Source: Brotaphodocola catenula
GTDB lineage: Bacteria > Bacillota > Clostridia > Lachnospirales > Lachnospiraceae
Assembly (NCBI GenBank): GCA_020686985.1
Contig: JAJEPU010000013.1
Coordinates: forward strand, 1-64,000
DNA: 64,000 nt
Direction: 5' to 3'
Position 1 is the first letter of the stretch. Every line of letters starts with the position of its first letter. Of this stretch, positions 1 through 7,890 are shown piece after piece. A program made the position numbers and the translations under genes. Under the pieces are notes generated by a model. It was given only the letters and a program-made list of their open reading frames with translations. It ran no database searches and was not told where the DNA came from.

Positions 1-77
1 GGTAGCAGATTTTGCCGATTTGGAATGCGAAGCATCGGCAAAATCCGTTGCTGTTTGCGCAATGCGTGAACAGTAAC
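1..77 (+). repeat. MITE-like dispersed repeat, copy A (cut by window edge)
   Basis: This is the right-hand part of a repeat that recurs at 24291-24422 and 30821-30953; it is identical or nearly identical to the last 77 bases of the copy at 30821-30953. It contains the hairpin with arms GATTTTGCCGAT and ATCGGCAAAATC and the terminal hairpin that ends in AACAGTAAC. The left end lies outside the window. Confidence 0.85.
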
Positions 78-82
78 AATTT

Positions 83-111
83 TTGTTTGGGTTCGATATT
101 TTTTATATATA
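83..111 (+). promoter_or_regulatory. possible promoter of the nitroreductase gene
   Basis: TTGTTT at 83-88 is followed after 17 bases by TATATA at 106-111. The match to the housekeeping consensus is only moderate and the region is AT-rich, so this is tentative. It lies about 125 bases upstream of the gene at 236. Confidence 0.3.
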
Positions 112-235
112 AAAGAGATGACAAGGTGATAGGAAAAGCGCTAAAATAAAGGGGAGTAATCAGAGACTCCAAGATGTAGGATCGTATACAGAAAGTGCTG
201 AGGAACACTTGGAGAAAAGAAAGGAAGAGAGCGCA

Positions 236-823
236 ATGTTAAAGGACCTTTTGAAAAAGAACCGCAGTTACCGTGGCTATAACGAGGAGAGACAGGTGAC
301 GGAGGAGGAGCTGACTGACCTTGTGGACTGTGCAAGACTTTGTCCATCATCGATCAATGGACAGCCGTTTCGCTATTACCTTGCATGGAAGAAGGAAGAG
401 GTAGATCGGATTCAGGCACAGACGAAGTGGGCGAGAGCGCTGAAAGATCTCACACTTCCGCATCCGGGGATGTGTCCGACGGCATTTATTGTGATCTGTC
501 AGGATACTCGTCTGGGCGCAAATCTGAATACGTACCAGAAGGATGTCGGAATCGTTGCACAGACGATGCTTCTCTCTGCGACGGAGAAGGGACTCGGTGG
601 ATGCATGATCGGCAGTTTTAATGCCGGAGGAATCAGGGAAGAACTGAAACTGCCGGAATATCTGGTGCCGATGCTGGTTGTTGCAATCGGGGAACCGAAA
701 GAGACGATTGTGCTCAAGGAGATCGATGAGGGCGAGAGCATTGCTTATTATCGGGATGAGAACGATGTTCACTATGTTCCGAAGAGAAAGCTCAAGGATA
801 TCATTCTGAAAGCGGGAGAGTAA
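236..823 (+). CDS. nitroreductase family protein
   Basis: A 195-residue protein of the FMN-dependent nitroreductase fold, which uses NAD(P)H to reduce nitro groups, quinones or similar acceptors in the cytosol. The N-terminal NRSYRGY segment and the CPSSINGQPFRYYL stretch match the FMN-phosphate and ring contacts typical of the family, and the late GLGGCMIGSF stretch is the usual glycine-rich loop. The ATG at 236 is chosen because AAGGAAGAG sits just ahead of it; a TTG at 209 extends the frame by nine residues without a better site. It stands alone, with the pxp promoter about 190 bases downstream. The natural substrate cannot be told from sequence. Confidence 0.85.
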   Translation: MLKDLLKKNRSYRGYNEERQVTEEELTDLVDCARLCPSSINGQPFRYYLAWKKEEVDRIQAQTKWARALKDLTLPHPGMCPTAFIVICQDTRLGANLNTYQKDVGIVAQTMLLSATEKGLGGCMIGSFNAGGIREELKLPEYLVPMLVVAIGEPKETIVLKEIDEGESIAYYRDENDVHYVPKRKLKDIILKAGE

Positions 824-1010
824 AATACAAAATCTTGTCGGGTCTGTCGGAATGACGGAAACTCATTAAAAACCTTTTGTAAAGCCGGAAAAAAATGAAA
901 AAAATGGGGCATTGACTTTGAAAAAATAAGTTTCAAATAGGAAATGTCCCATTTGCTATGTGAAAAAGTGCAAAAAGAGGGGGTCTTTTTGAAAAAAATA
1001 AACATTTGGG

Positions 1011-1039
1011 TTGCAATTTTCAGAAATGTAGGGTATACT
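1011..1039 (+). promoter_or_regulatory. promoter of the transporter-pxp-acc operon
   Basis: TTGCAA at 1011-1016 and TATACT at 1034-1039 are separated by exactly 17 bases, a good match to the housekeeping sigma consensus. The predicted transcription start near 1046 gives a leader of about 200 bases before the first gene. Confidence 0.65.
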
Positions 1040-1046
1040 ATGTTCC

Positions 1047-1100
1047 AATGGGAAGGCGAAGATGCTTTGAAAGTGTAATTCGTCTGCCCATTTTTTATTT
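1047..1100 (+). terminator. promoter-proximal intrinsic terminator or attenuator
   Basis: AATGGG pairs with CCCATT and, after a 2x2 internal loop, GGCGAA pairs with TTCGTC. The outer stem runs straight into a T-rich tract at 1091-1100. It starts at the predicted first transcribed base of the operon promoter, so full-length transcription would need readthrough or antitermination. It may alternatively stop transcripts entering from upstream. Confidence 0.6.
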
Positions 1101-1252
1101 CATAGATCCAAAGGAGTGGCATCCTCTGTGAAATGAAGGCTTTCGCGGGAAATCCCAGGAAAATTTCTAGCGGAAGAAAAGTTCCACATACAGAGAAAAC
1201 GTGCGGGAATGCGTTTTCTGTATGAAAATTTTATCCGACAGGAGGGCTTTAT
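1101..1252 (+). promoter_or_regulatory. structured leader of the pxp operon
   Basis: The rest of the 824-1252 gene-free interval. A hairpin has arms at 1187-1201 and 1212-1224 (CGTTTTCTGTATG on the right arm, 13 pairs with a two-base bulge). Looser complementarity joins the GGAAAATTTC stretch near 1158 to the GAAAATTTTATCC stretch that ends just before the AGGAGGGC ribosome binding site. No known riboswitch class was recognised. Bases 824-1010 are AT-rich with no feature I can support. Confidence 0.4.
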
Positions 1253-2455
1253 ATGAGTGAAAAGAAAAAAAGTGGTGGCGCGCTCTTAGGTGCAGCATTC
1301 TTGATGGCAACATCTGCAATCGGACCAGGTTTCCTTACTCAGACATCCACATTTACGGGGCAGTACCATGGAAGTTTCGGCTTCGTTATTCTGGTATCGG
1401 TGATTCTGGCGGCAATCGCACAGATTAATATCTGGCGTGTTCTCTGTATCACGGGTCTGCGCGGTCAGGAAGTGGCAAACAAGGTTTTCCCGGGACTGGG
1501 TTATTTTGTAGCCTTCATGGTTGTTCTCGGTGGTCTCGTCTTTAACATCGGTAATGTCGGTGGTGGAGCACTTGGACTGAACACTCTGCTCGGTGTTCCG
1601 ACAACGGTTGGATACATCATCGCAGGAGCAATCGCAATTGCGGTATTCCTGTTTAAGAACGCAAAGGCAGCGATGGATACGCTGACCAAGGTTCTCGGCG
1701 CAGTCATGATTGTGGTTATCTTTATTGTAATTATTGTAGTTAAGCCTCCGGTAGGAGAGGCAGTGGCAAATACATTTGCACCGTCAACTGGTATTCAGCC
1801 GTTATTCCCGGCAATCCTGACCCTGATGGGCGGAACCGTCGGCGGTTACATAACATTCGCAGGAGCACACAGACTGATCGATGCCGGTATCACCGGTAAA
1901 GAAAATTTGAACGAGGTAAACAGAAGTTCTGTAATGGGTATGCTGATTGCAACCGTTGTTCGTATCTTCCTTTTCCTCGCAGTTCTCGGTGTTGTTGCAA
2001 AGGGAGCAGAGCTTGATGCTTCCAACCCGGCAGCAAGTGCATTCCGTCAGGGTGCAGGTGAGCTCGGTTACCGTTTCGCAGGACTGGTTCTTCTGTGTGC
2101 AGCAGTTACCTCGATCATCGGTGCAGCTTACACCTCCGTTTCCTTCTTAAAGACTTTCAGCAAATCGATTGAGAAGAATGAGAATGCAGTCATCATCGCG
2201 TTCATCGTGGTTTCCACAGCAATCATGGTTGTTCTTGGAAATCCGGCAACTCTTCTGGTTGTCGCAGGTGCATTCAACGGACTGATCCTTCCGATCACCC
2301 TTGGTATCTGCCTGATCGCTTCCCAGATGAAGTCGATCATGGGAGAAGATTATCATCATCCGACGATCCTTCTGGTTCTTGGAATTATCGTGGTAATCTT
2401 ATCTGCATACATGGGAATTCCGACCTTCTTGACAAAGATGGGCGGTCTGTTCTAA
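1253..2455 (+). CDS. NRAMP-like membrane transporter (YcsG type)
   Basis: A 400-residue integral membrane protein with about eleven hydrophobic segments. It belongs to the NRAMP superfamily branch found with pxp genes (YcsG beside ycsF-kipI-kipA in Bacillus). The TM1 region reads AIGPGFLTQT and lacks the DPGN metal-binding motif of MntH-type transporters, and the MPH motif expected in TM6 is not visible (GGYITFAGAH instead). Metal transport is therefore doubtful. Position at the head of the pxp operon suggests uptake of 5-oxoproline or a related substrate; this is inference. Start at 1253 follows ACAGGAGGGC. Confidence 0.8.
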   Translation: MSEKKKSGGALLGAAFLMATSAIGPGFLTQTSTFTGQYHGSFGFVILVSVILAAIAQINIWRVLCITGLRGQEVANKVFPGLGYFVAFMVVLGGLVFNIGNVGGGALGLNTLLGVPTTVGYIIAGAIAIAVFLFKNAKAAMDTLTKVLGAVMIVVIFIVIIVVKPPVGEAVANTFAPSTGIQPLFPAILTLMGGTVGGYITFAGAHRLIDAGITGKENLNEVNRSSVMGMLIATVVRIFLFLAVLGVVAKGAELDASNPAASAFRQGAGELGYRFAGLVLLCAAVTSIIGAAYTSVSFLKTFSKSIEKNENAVIIAFIVVSTAIMVVLGNPATLLVVAGAFNGLILPITLGICLIASQMKSIMGEDYHHPTILLVLGIIVVILSAYMGIPTFLTKMGGLF

Positions 2456-2470
2456 TTTGAGAAATTGATG

Positions 2471-2506
2471 GAAATGGGCGCAGTTTTGTGGCTGTGTCCA
2501 TTTTCC
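2471..2506 (+). terminator. imperfect terminator hairpin between transporter and pxpB
   Basis: GAAATGGGCGCAG pairs with CTGTGTCCATTT (two G-U pairs) around an eight-base loop, followed by TTTT. The stem is fairly weak and the T tract short, so it may only lower transcription of pxpB and downstream genes relative to the transporter. Confidence 0.45.
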
Positions 2507-2585
2507 GATTCATTAAAAACAATTCATCTAAAAATTGATTTAAGATTCAAAAGACCTTTTTAAATGAAAGAAGGAGATTCTTGGC

Positions 2586-3314
2586 ATGAGTGAAATCAGT
2601 ATTCTGACAGCAGGTGACAGTTCCCTGTTGATTCAGTTTGGAAATGAGATCAGCCCAGAGATCAACCAGAGAATCAAGGCGACGGTTCAGCTGATGAGAG
2701 AACAGCACATTGAGGGTGTTCTCGATGTGATTCCGGCATTCTGCTCTCTGTTGATCAACTACGATCCGCGTGTAATCTCTTACAGCGAGATCACAAAGCG
2801 AATGAGAAAACTTCTGAAAGTGGAGACGAAGGCAGAAGATGAAAAGAAGAAAGTCTTCGAGATTCCGGTTTGTTATGGCGGAAAGTATGGCCCGGATCTG
2901 GCATACATCGCAGAGCATGCGGGAATGACGGAGGAGGAAGTCATTGCCCTGCACAGCTCGAAGGATTATCTGATCTATATGCTCGGATTCCTTCCAGGAT
3001 TCTGTTACCTCGGCGGACTCGATGAACGCCTTCACACTCCGCGACTGGCAACCCCGAGAATCAAGATTGACGCGGGAAGCGTCGGAATCGGTGGTTCTCA
3101 GACCGGTATTTATCCGATGGATTCACCGGGTGGCTGGCAGTTGATGGGAATGACTCCGGTGAAGACCTACGATCCGGAGCGCGAAGTTCCGATTCTTGTG
3201 GAAGCTGGTGATTACATTCGATTCGTTCCGGTGGACGAGGAAGAATATCTGCGAATAAAGGAACTGGTCGAGCGGGGAGAATATGAGTGTACCGTTCGCG
3301 AAGGTGAGGTGTAA
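2586..3314 (+). CDS. pxpB: 5-oxoprolinase subunit B (KipI / AHS1 family)
   Basis: A 242-residue cyclophilin-like AHS1-domain protein. With PxpA and PxpC it forms the prokaryotic ATP-dependent 5-oxoprolinase, which opens pyroglutamate to glutamate. Recognisable family segments include GDSSLLIQFG near residue 11, the central YMLGFLPGFCYLGGL and the RIKIDAGSVGIGG and PGGWQLMG stretches. The same fold forms half of the carboxyltransferase domain in urea carboxylase. The start follows GAAGGAGATTCTTGGC. pxpC begins one base after the stop. KipI in Bacillus inhibits the KinA kinase, but here the metabolic neighbours favour the enzyme role. Confidence 0.92.
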   Translation: MSEISILTAGDSSLLIQFGNEISPEINQRIKATVQLMREQHIEGVLDVIPAFCSLLINYDPRVISYSEITKRMRKLLKVETKAEDEKKKVFEIPVCYGGKYGPDLAYIAEHAGMTEEEVIALHSSKDYLIYMLGFLPGFCYLGGLDERLHTPRLATPRIKIDAGSVGIGGSQTGIYPMDSPGGWQLMGMTPVKTYDPEREVPILVEAGDYIRFVPVDEEEYLRIKELVERGEYECTVREGEV

Positions 3315-3315
3315 T

Positions 3316-4323
3316 ATGGGAATCCGTATCTTAAAAGCCGGACTGCTCACAACCGTTCAGGATCTCGGAAGAACGGGATACCAGAGCCAGGGATTCGGCG
3401 TTTCGGGCGTTATGGATGTCCGGTCATTTAAAATAGCAAATCTTCTGATTGATAATCCGGAGAATGAGGCCGTTTTGGAGTTCACTCTGATCGGTCCGAC
3501 CCTGGAATTCACCTCTGCTTCGATCATCGCGATCACAGGAGGAGATTTCCATCCGGAAGTAAACGGAGAGCCGGTGCCGATGTACACCGCCCTCTATATG
3601 AATAAGGGAGACATCCTGAAATTTGGAAGTGCAAGAACCGGAAGCCGTGGTTACATTGCCTTTTCCGGTTATTTAAAAATCCCGGTAGTCATGGGAAGCC
3701 GATGCACGAGCTTAAAGAGTAAGATCGGTGGTTTCAAGGGAAGAAAGCTGATGGAGGGAGATTACATCAGTTTCCGAATCAAGAGAAACTACCTTCCGTT
3801 TTTCCTCTCAAGAAAGCTCAATCTCAATGAGTTCGATCAGGAGAGTGTGACTCTTCGCGTGGTCATGGGACCGCAGAACGATATGTTCAGCAAGCAGGGA
3901 ATCCGCAATTTCCTGAACGAGGAGTTCACGGTGACGAGTGATTTTGACCGAATGGGTTGCCGACTCGAGGGACCGTTCATCGCGCCGAAGACGACATCCG
4001 ACATCATCTCAGAGGGAATTGCCCTCGGTTCGATTCAGGTTCCGTCACACGGCAAGCCGATTATTCTGCTTGCAGACCGCCAGACGACAGGCGGATATGC
4101 AAAGATTGCGACCGTGATCAGCGTGGATATCCCGAAGCTGGTACAGAGAAAAACGGATCACAAGATTCGTTTTCAGGAGGTTTCGGTTGAGGAAGCACAG
4201 CATCTGTATCAGGAGGAAGAGAAAGAGCTTGCCGCTATGCGCATGCAGATCCACAAGCCGTGTAAGGAAGTTCTCGAGTGCAGACAGGTTGCAAAGCGCC
4301 TGAGAAGACTCTTTGCTGATTAA
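3316..4323 (+). CDS. pxpC: 5-oxoprolinase subunit C (KipA / AHS2 family)
   Basis: A 335-residue AHS2-domain protein, partner of PxpB in the 5-oxoprolinase complex. Family segments are GLLTTVQDLGRTGYQSQGF near the N-terminus, ALEFTLIGPTLEF-like strands, and the C-terminal ILLADRQTTGGYAKIATV. The ATG at 3316 is used because AAGGTGAGGT overlaps the pxpB stop just ahead of it; an in-frame ATG at 3283 lies inside pxpB and has no site of its own. The one-base gap to pxpB implies coupled translation. The next gene encodes a biotin carrier, an unusual neighbour for a plain PxpABC enzyme. Confidence 0.92.
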   Translation: MGIRILKAGLLTTVQDLGRTGYQSQGFGVSGVMDVRSFKIANLLIDNPENEAVLEFTLIGPTLEFTSASIIAITGGDFHPEVNGEPVPMYTALYMNKGDILKFGSARTGSRGYIAFSGYLKIPVVMGSRCTSLKSKIGGFKGRKLMEGDYISFRIKRNYLPFFLSRKLNLNEFDQESVTLRVVMGPQNDMFSKQGIRNFLNEEFTVTSDFDRMGCRLEGPFIAPKTTSDIISEGIALGSIQVPSHGKPIILLADRQTTGGYAKIATVISVDIPKLVQRKTDHKIRFQEVSVEEAQHLYQEEEKELAAMRMQIHKPCKEVLECRQVAKRLRRLFAD

Positions 4324-4404
4324 AGATTTAAAGATGGGAATTTATTTAAGTCATTTTGCGATTTCAGAACATCGATGAAAAATAGGGATAAGGAGATTGT
4401 TCAT

Positions 4405-4845
4405 ATGGATTTAGAGAAGATTGAAGGACTGGTAAAAATTATTGAGAATTCTTCCCTGACGGAGTTTTCGATCAAGGATGGCGATACAAAGATTACGATG
4501 AGCAAGCTGACTCATCCGCCGGTAGTGACGACCGGAATTGCGCCGACTCCGGTTCCGGCAACTGCACAGCCGACCGCAGAGACAAAGGAAGAGGAGGCAG
4601 ATGACATCGAGCTGATCCTCGCTCCGATCGTCGGTACGTTTTACTCTGCATCTGCGCCGGACGTTCCGGCATTTGTAAAAGTCGGAGATCGCGTGAAGAA
4701 TGGTCAGACGGTATGTATTCTTGAGGCAATGAAACTGATGAATGAGATCCAGTGCGACTATGACTGCGAGATCGAGGCTGTTCTTGTGAGCAACGAGCAG
4801 AAAGTAGAATACGGTCAGCCACTGTTCCGTGTAAGGAAATTATAA
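4405..4845 (+). CDS. accB: biotin carboxyl carrier protein (AccB type)
   Basis: A 146-residue biotin carrier. Residues 1-40 resemble the AccB N-terminal helix (KIEGLVKIIENSSLTEF), residues 43-65 form a Pro/Ala/Thr-rich flexible linker, and the C-terminal biotinyl domain carries the canonical EAMKLMN motif with the biotinylated lysine near residue 110. The ATG at 4405 follows ATAAGGAGA; the ATG at 4375 adds ten residues and has no clear site. It would carry carboxybiotin made by the downstream AccC. No accA or accD carboxyltransferase gene lies in the window, so the acceptor enzyme could be the neighbouring PxpB-PxpC pair rather than fatty acid synthesis. Confidence 0.88.
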   Translation: MDLEKIEGLVKIIENSSLTEFSIKDGDTKITMSKLTHPPVVTTGIAPTPVPATAQPTAETKEEEADDIELILAPIVGTFYSASAPDVPAFVKVGDRVKNGQTVCILEAMKLMNEIQCDYDCEIEAVLVSNEQKVEYGQPLFRVRKL

Positions 4846-4864
4846 GAGCGGGGAGGAGCGGACG

Positions 4865-6211
4865 ATGTTTGAAAAAATACTGATTGCCAATCGAGGCGAG
4901 ATTGCGGTCCGCATCATCCGGGCGTGCAGAAATATGGGAATCCGCAGTGTTGCGGTGTATTCAAAGGAAGATCAGGACAGTCTTCATGTCCAGCTCGCGG
5001 ATCAGAGAATCTGTATCGGTGAGGGACCTGCGAAAAACAACTATCTGAACATGGATCAGATTATTATGGCAGCAAAAAACATGGGTGCGGATGCGATTCA
5101 TCCGGGCTATGGATTCCTGTCAGAGAACAGTGAGTTTGTGCGCCGATGCAAGGAAAATGGCATTGCGTTCATCGGTCCGGAGGCAGATGTCATCGATCGT
5201 ATGGGAAACAAGTCCCATGCGAGAAAGACAATGATGGATGCAGGTGTTCCGGTTGTTCCGGGAACGAGAGAGCCGGTCTATGACGCTGAGGTCGGAAAGA
5301 AGCTGGCGAAAGAGATCGGTTATCCGGTGATGATCAAGGCTTCCTCCGGTGGTGGCGGAAAGGGCATGCGTGTCGCTGAGAATGAGGACGAGTTTGAGTT
5401 CCAGTTTGGAATGGCACAGAGAGAGTCTGCAAATGCATTTGGTGACGATACGATGTACATTGAACGTTATATACAGAATCCGCGCCATGTTGAGATTCAG
5501 ATCATGGCAGATTCGTTCGGAAATGTGGTTGCTCTCGGAGACAGAGACTGTTCCGTGCAGAGAAATCACCAGAAGCTGATTGAGGAATCCCCGTCCCCGG
5601 CAGTGAGCGATGAGATGCGTGCAGAGATGAACAAGTATGCGATTCTTGCAGCAAAGACGGTTGGCTACACGAATGCTGGAACAATCGAATTCATCGTTGA
5701 TCCGAAGGGGCACTTCTATTTCATGGAGATGAATACGAGAATCCAGGTTGAGCACGGTGTTACGGAGATGGTGACTGGAACTGATCTAATTATCGAGCAG
5801 ATCCGCGTGGCAATGGGAGAACCGCTGAGCTTTACGCAGGAGGATGTGCGCCCGAGAGGTCATGCGATCGAGTGCAGAATCAATGCGGAGATCCCGGAGA
5901 AGAACTTTATGCCGAGCCCGGGTGTTGTCAGACACCTTCATCTTCCGGCAGGAAATGGAGTTCGCGTTGATACCGGACTTTACACCGGATACCGGATTCC
6001 GTCCGAGTACGACTCGATGATCGCAAAGGTGATCGTGCATGCTCCGACGAGAGAGGCGGCGCTGATGAAGATGCGCTCTGCACTCAATGAGATGCTTGTG
6101 ATCGGTGTGGAGACGAATCTGGATTTCCAGTATCAGATTATGAGACATCCGATTTTTGCAGAAGGAAAGGCAGATACCGGATTTATCGAGAATGCCATGC
6201 ATATCAAATAA
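4865..6211 (+). CDS. accC: biotin carboxylase (AccC type)
   Basis: A 448-residue ATP-grasp biotin carboxylase that uses ATP and bicarbonate to carboxylate biotin on the carrier. The N-terminal FEKILIANRGEIAVRIIRA, the ATP loop KASSGGGGKGMR, the RDCSVQRNHQKLIEE segment and the EMNTRIQVEH catalytic segment are all present and length is normal for AccC. One oddity is EHGVTE where most biotin carboxylases have EHPVTE. The gene starts 19 bases after accB behind GGGGAGG. Position inside a pxp operon, without carboxyltransferase genes, suggests a dedicated rather than housekeeping copy. Confidence 0.9.
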   Translation: MFEKILIANRGEIAVRIIRACRNMGIRSVAVYSKEDQDSLHVQLADQRICIGEGPAKNNYLNMDQIIMAAKNMGADAIHPGYGFLSENSEFVRRCKENGIAFIGPEADVIDRMGNKSHARKTMMDAGVPVVPGTREPVYDAEVGKKLAKEIGYPVMIKASSGGGGKGMRVAENEDEFEFQFGMAQRESANAFGDDTMYIERYIQNPRHVEIQIMADSFGNVVALGDRDCSVQRNHQKLIEESPSPAVSDEMRAEMNKYAILAAKTVGYTNAGTIEFIVDPKGHFYFMEMNTRIQVEHGVTEMVTGTDLIIEQIRVAMGEPLSFTQEDVRPRGHAIECRINAEIPEKNFMPSPGVVRHLHLPAGNGVRVDTGLYTGYRIPSEYDSMIAKVIVHAPTREAALMKMRSALNEMLVIGVETNLDFQYQIMRHPIFAEGKADTGFIENAMHIK

Positions 6212-6269
6212 AGATGGCGCTGGTATGATATGTATAGATATAGGCTAGGGAAGACGGGAGGAGAAGACA

Positions 6270-7037
6270 ATGTATCGTGTAGATTTGAACAGCGATCTTG
6301 GAGAGAGCTTTGGACGTTATACACTTGGAATGGATGACAAGGTGATTCCGTTAATCACATCTGCAAACGTGGCATGTGGATTTCATGCATCCGATCCGGT
6401 TGTGATGAAGAAGACGATTGAGATGGCAAAGGAGGCAGGCATCCGTGTCGGAGCACATCCGGGATATCCGGATCTGATGGGATTCGGCCGTCGAAACATG
6501 AATGTCTCTCCGGCGGAGGCGAAAGCCTACACCCTTTACCAGATTGGCGCTCTGGATGCATTCTGCAAGGCATCCGGTGTGGAGATGCAACATGTAAAAC
6601 CGCATGGCGCTTTCTATAACATGGCAGCAAAGGATTACAAGCTAGCAAAGGGAATCTGTGAGGCAATTGCAGAGTACAACCCGAAGCTGATTCTGATGGC
6701 ACTTGCAGGAAGTGAGATGATCCGTGCAGGACAGGACTGCGGACTGCGCACCGCATCTGAGGTTTTTGCAGACCGTGCCTATGAGGAGGACGGAACGCTC
6801 GTGGCAAGAACGAAAGAGGGCGCAATGATCACCGATGAGAATGAGGCGATTGCACGCGTGATCCGCATGGTCAAGGAGCAGAAGGTTCAGGCAATCACCG
6901 GAAGGGACATCTCCCTAAAGGCAGATTCGATCTGCGTACATGGAGATGGAGCAAGTGCACTTGCATTTGTCGCAAAGATCCGCGAGTCGTTTGCGCGCGA
7001 GGGCATCGAGATCTGCCCGCTTGCAGATATCGTATAA
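6270..7037 (+). CDS. pxpA: 5-oxoprolinase subunit A (LamB/YcsF family)
   Basis: A 255-residue LamB/YcsF protein, a deacetylase-like barrel that supplies the hydrolytic half of the PxpABC 5-oxoprolinase. Family signatures are DLNSDLGESFG at the N-terminus, ANVACGFHASDP near residue 33, GAHPGYPDLMGFGRR and VKPHGAFYN. It is last in the operon, 58 bases after accC, behind GGGAGGAG. Its stop codon lies inside a 28-base repeat that also covers the stop of the transglutaminase gene at 53066, and an intrinsic terminator follows at 7107. Confidence 0.93.
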   Translation: MYRVDLNSDLGESFGRYTLGMDDKVIPLITSANVACGFHASDPVVMKKTIEMAKEAGIRVGAHPGYPDLMGFGRRNMNVSPAEAKAYTLYQIGALDAFCKASGVEMQHVKPHGAFYNMAAKDYKLAKGICEAIAEYNPKLILMALAGSEMIRAGQDCGLRTASEVFADRAYEEDGTLVARTKEGAMITDENEAIARVIRMVKEQKVQAITGRDISLKADSICVHGDGASALAFVAKIRESFAREGIEICPLADIV

Positions 7038-7059
7038 TTCAGGGTGGATGCGCAGTGAT
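7032..7059 (+). repeat. 28-base repeat across a stop codon, copy 1
   Basis: This stretch, which includes the pxpA stop codon TAA at 7035-7037, matches 26 of 28 bases of 53061-53088, which includes the stop codon of the transglutaminase gene. The shared core is GTGGATGCGCAGTGAT. The two genes are unrelated in sequence, so the match is not from gene duplication. Confidence 0.75.
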
Positions 7060-7106
7060 AGCGAGTTTGAAGTAATTCTGAGATTCTGATAGGAAGAATT
7101 TTTGAG

Positions 7107-7146
7107 GGAGTGAGACAGAATTTTCGTTCTGCTCACTCCATTTTTT
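7107..7146 (+). terminator. intrinsic terminator of the pxp operon
   Basis: GGAGTGAG and CAGAA on the left pair with TTCTG and CTCACTCC on the right, with one bulged A and the loop TTTTCG, followed by a six-base T run at 7141. Confidence 0.88.
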
Positions 7147-7179
7147 GTTCTTTCATAGGAAACTTCGTCCCATTCCCTA

Positions 7180-7208
7180 TTGACGTTGTAAAAAAAATCA
7201 GTTATGAT
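7180..7208 (+). promoter_or_regulatory. promoter of the pur operon
   Basis: TTGACG at 7180-7185 and TATGAT at 7203-7208 are separated by 17 bases. The remaining leader of about 65 bases is AT-rich and too short for a purine riboswitch. Confidence 0.7.
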
Positions 7209-7281
7209 ATTGATAAGTAATAATTCATTTACAAGCACTAATTATAAGAATTACTAATATAATAATAAAGGAGAGCTTACA

Positions 7282-7794
7282 ATGGCAAAAGTAGGAATTG
7301 TGATGGGAAGCGACTCTGATATGCCGATTATGGCAAAGGCAGCAGAGATTCTGGACAAGTTTGGAATTGATTATGAGATGACGATTATTTCTGCACACCG
7401 TGAGCCGGATGTGTTTTTTGACTGGGCAAAGTCCGCAGAGGGAAAAGGAATCAAGGTGATTATCGCAGGTGCCGGAAAGGCAGCTCATCTTCCGGGTATG
7501 TGCGCAGCACTCTTCTCCCTTCCGGTTATCGGAATTCCGATGAAGACTTCCGATCTCGGCGGAGTGGATTCTCTCTATTCGATCGTGCAGATGCCGTCCG
7601 GAATTCCGGTTGCAACCGTGGCAATCAACGGCGGTGCAAATGCAGGAATTCTTGCAGCGAAGATGCTTGCAATGTCTGATGAGGCTCTCCTCGAGAAAGT
7701 AAAGGCATATGCAGAGAACTTAAAGAACGATGTTGTGAAGAAGGCAGAGAAGCTCGAGAACATCGGTTACAAGGAATATCTGGCACAGATGTAA
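7282..7794 (+). CDS. purE: 5-(carboxyamino)imidazole ribonucleotide mutase
   Basis: A 170-residue PurE that makes carboxyaminoimidazole ribonucleotide in de novo purine synthesis. The GSDSDMPIMAKA nucleotide loop, SAHREPD, and GAGKAAHLPGM segments are visible, and the length is normal. No purK appears in this window, so whether it uses N5-CAIR from PurK or CO2 directly cannot be settled here. Start follows AAAGGAGAG. It heads a four-gene operon with purM, purN and purD. Confidence 0.95.
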   Translation: MAKVGIVMGSDSDMPIMAKAAEILDKFGIDYEMTIISAHREPDVFFDWAKSAEGKGIKVIIAGAGKAAHLPGMCAALFSLPVIGIPMKTSDLGGVDSLYSIVQMPSGIPVATVAINGGANAGILAAKMLAMSDEALLEKVKAYAENLKNDVVKKAEKLENIGYKEYLAQM

Positions 7795-7890
7795 GAAATT
7801 CGTGAGTGTGAAGGTACTGAACAGTCACATTTATTCTAAAAAACATGTAGAAAACACAGTCGCGGATCGGGCGACAGAACGGAGAAAAAG

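Noticed and set aside
1046-1252. Known riboswitch (guanidine-I, manganese) ahead of the transporter
   Set aside because: The conserved core words of these classes were not found; only generic hairpins are visible.
7209-7281. Purine riboswitch before purE
   Set aside because: The leader is only about 65 bases and lacks the conserved junction words.
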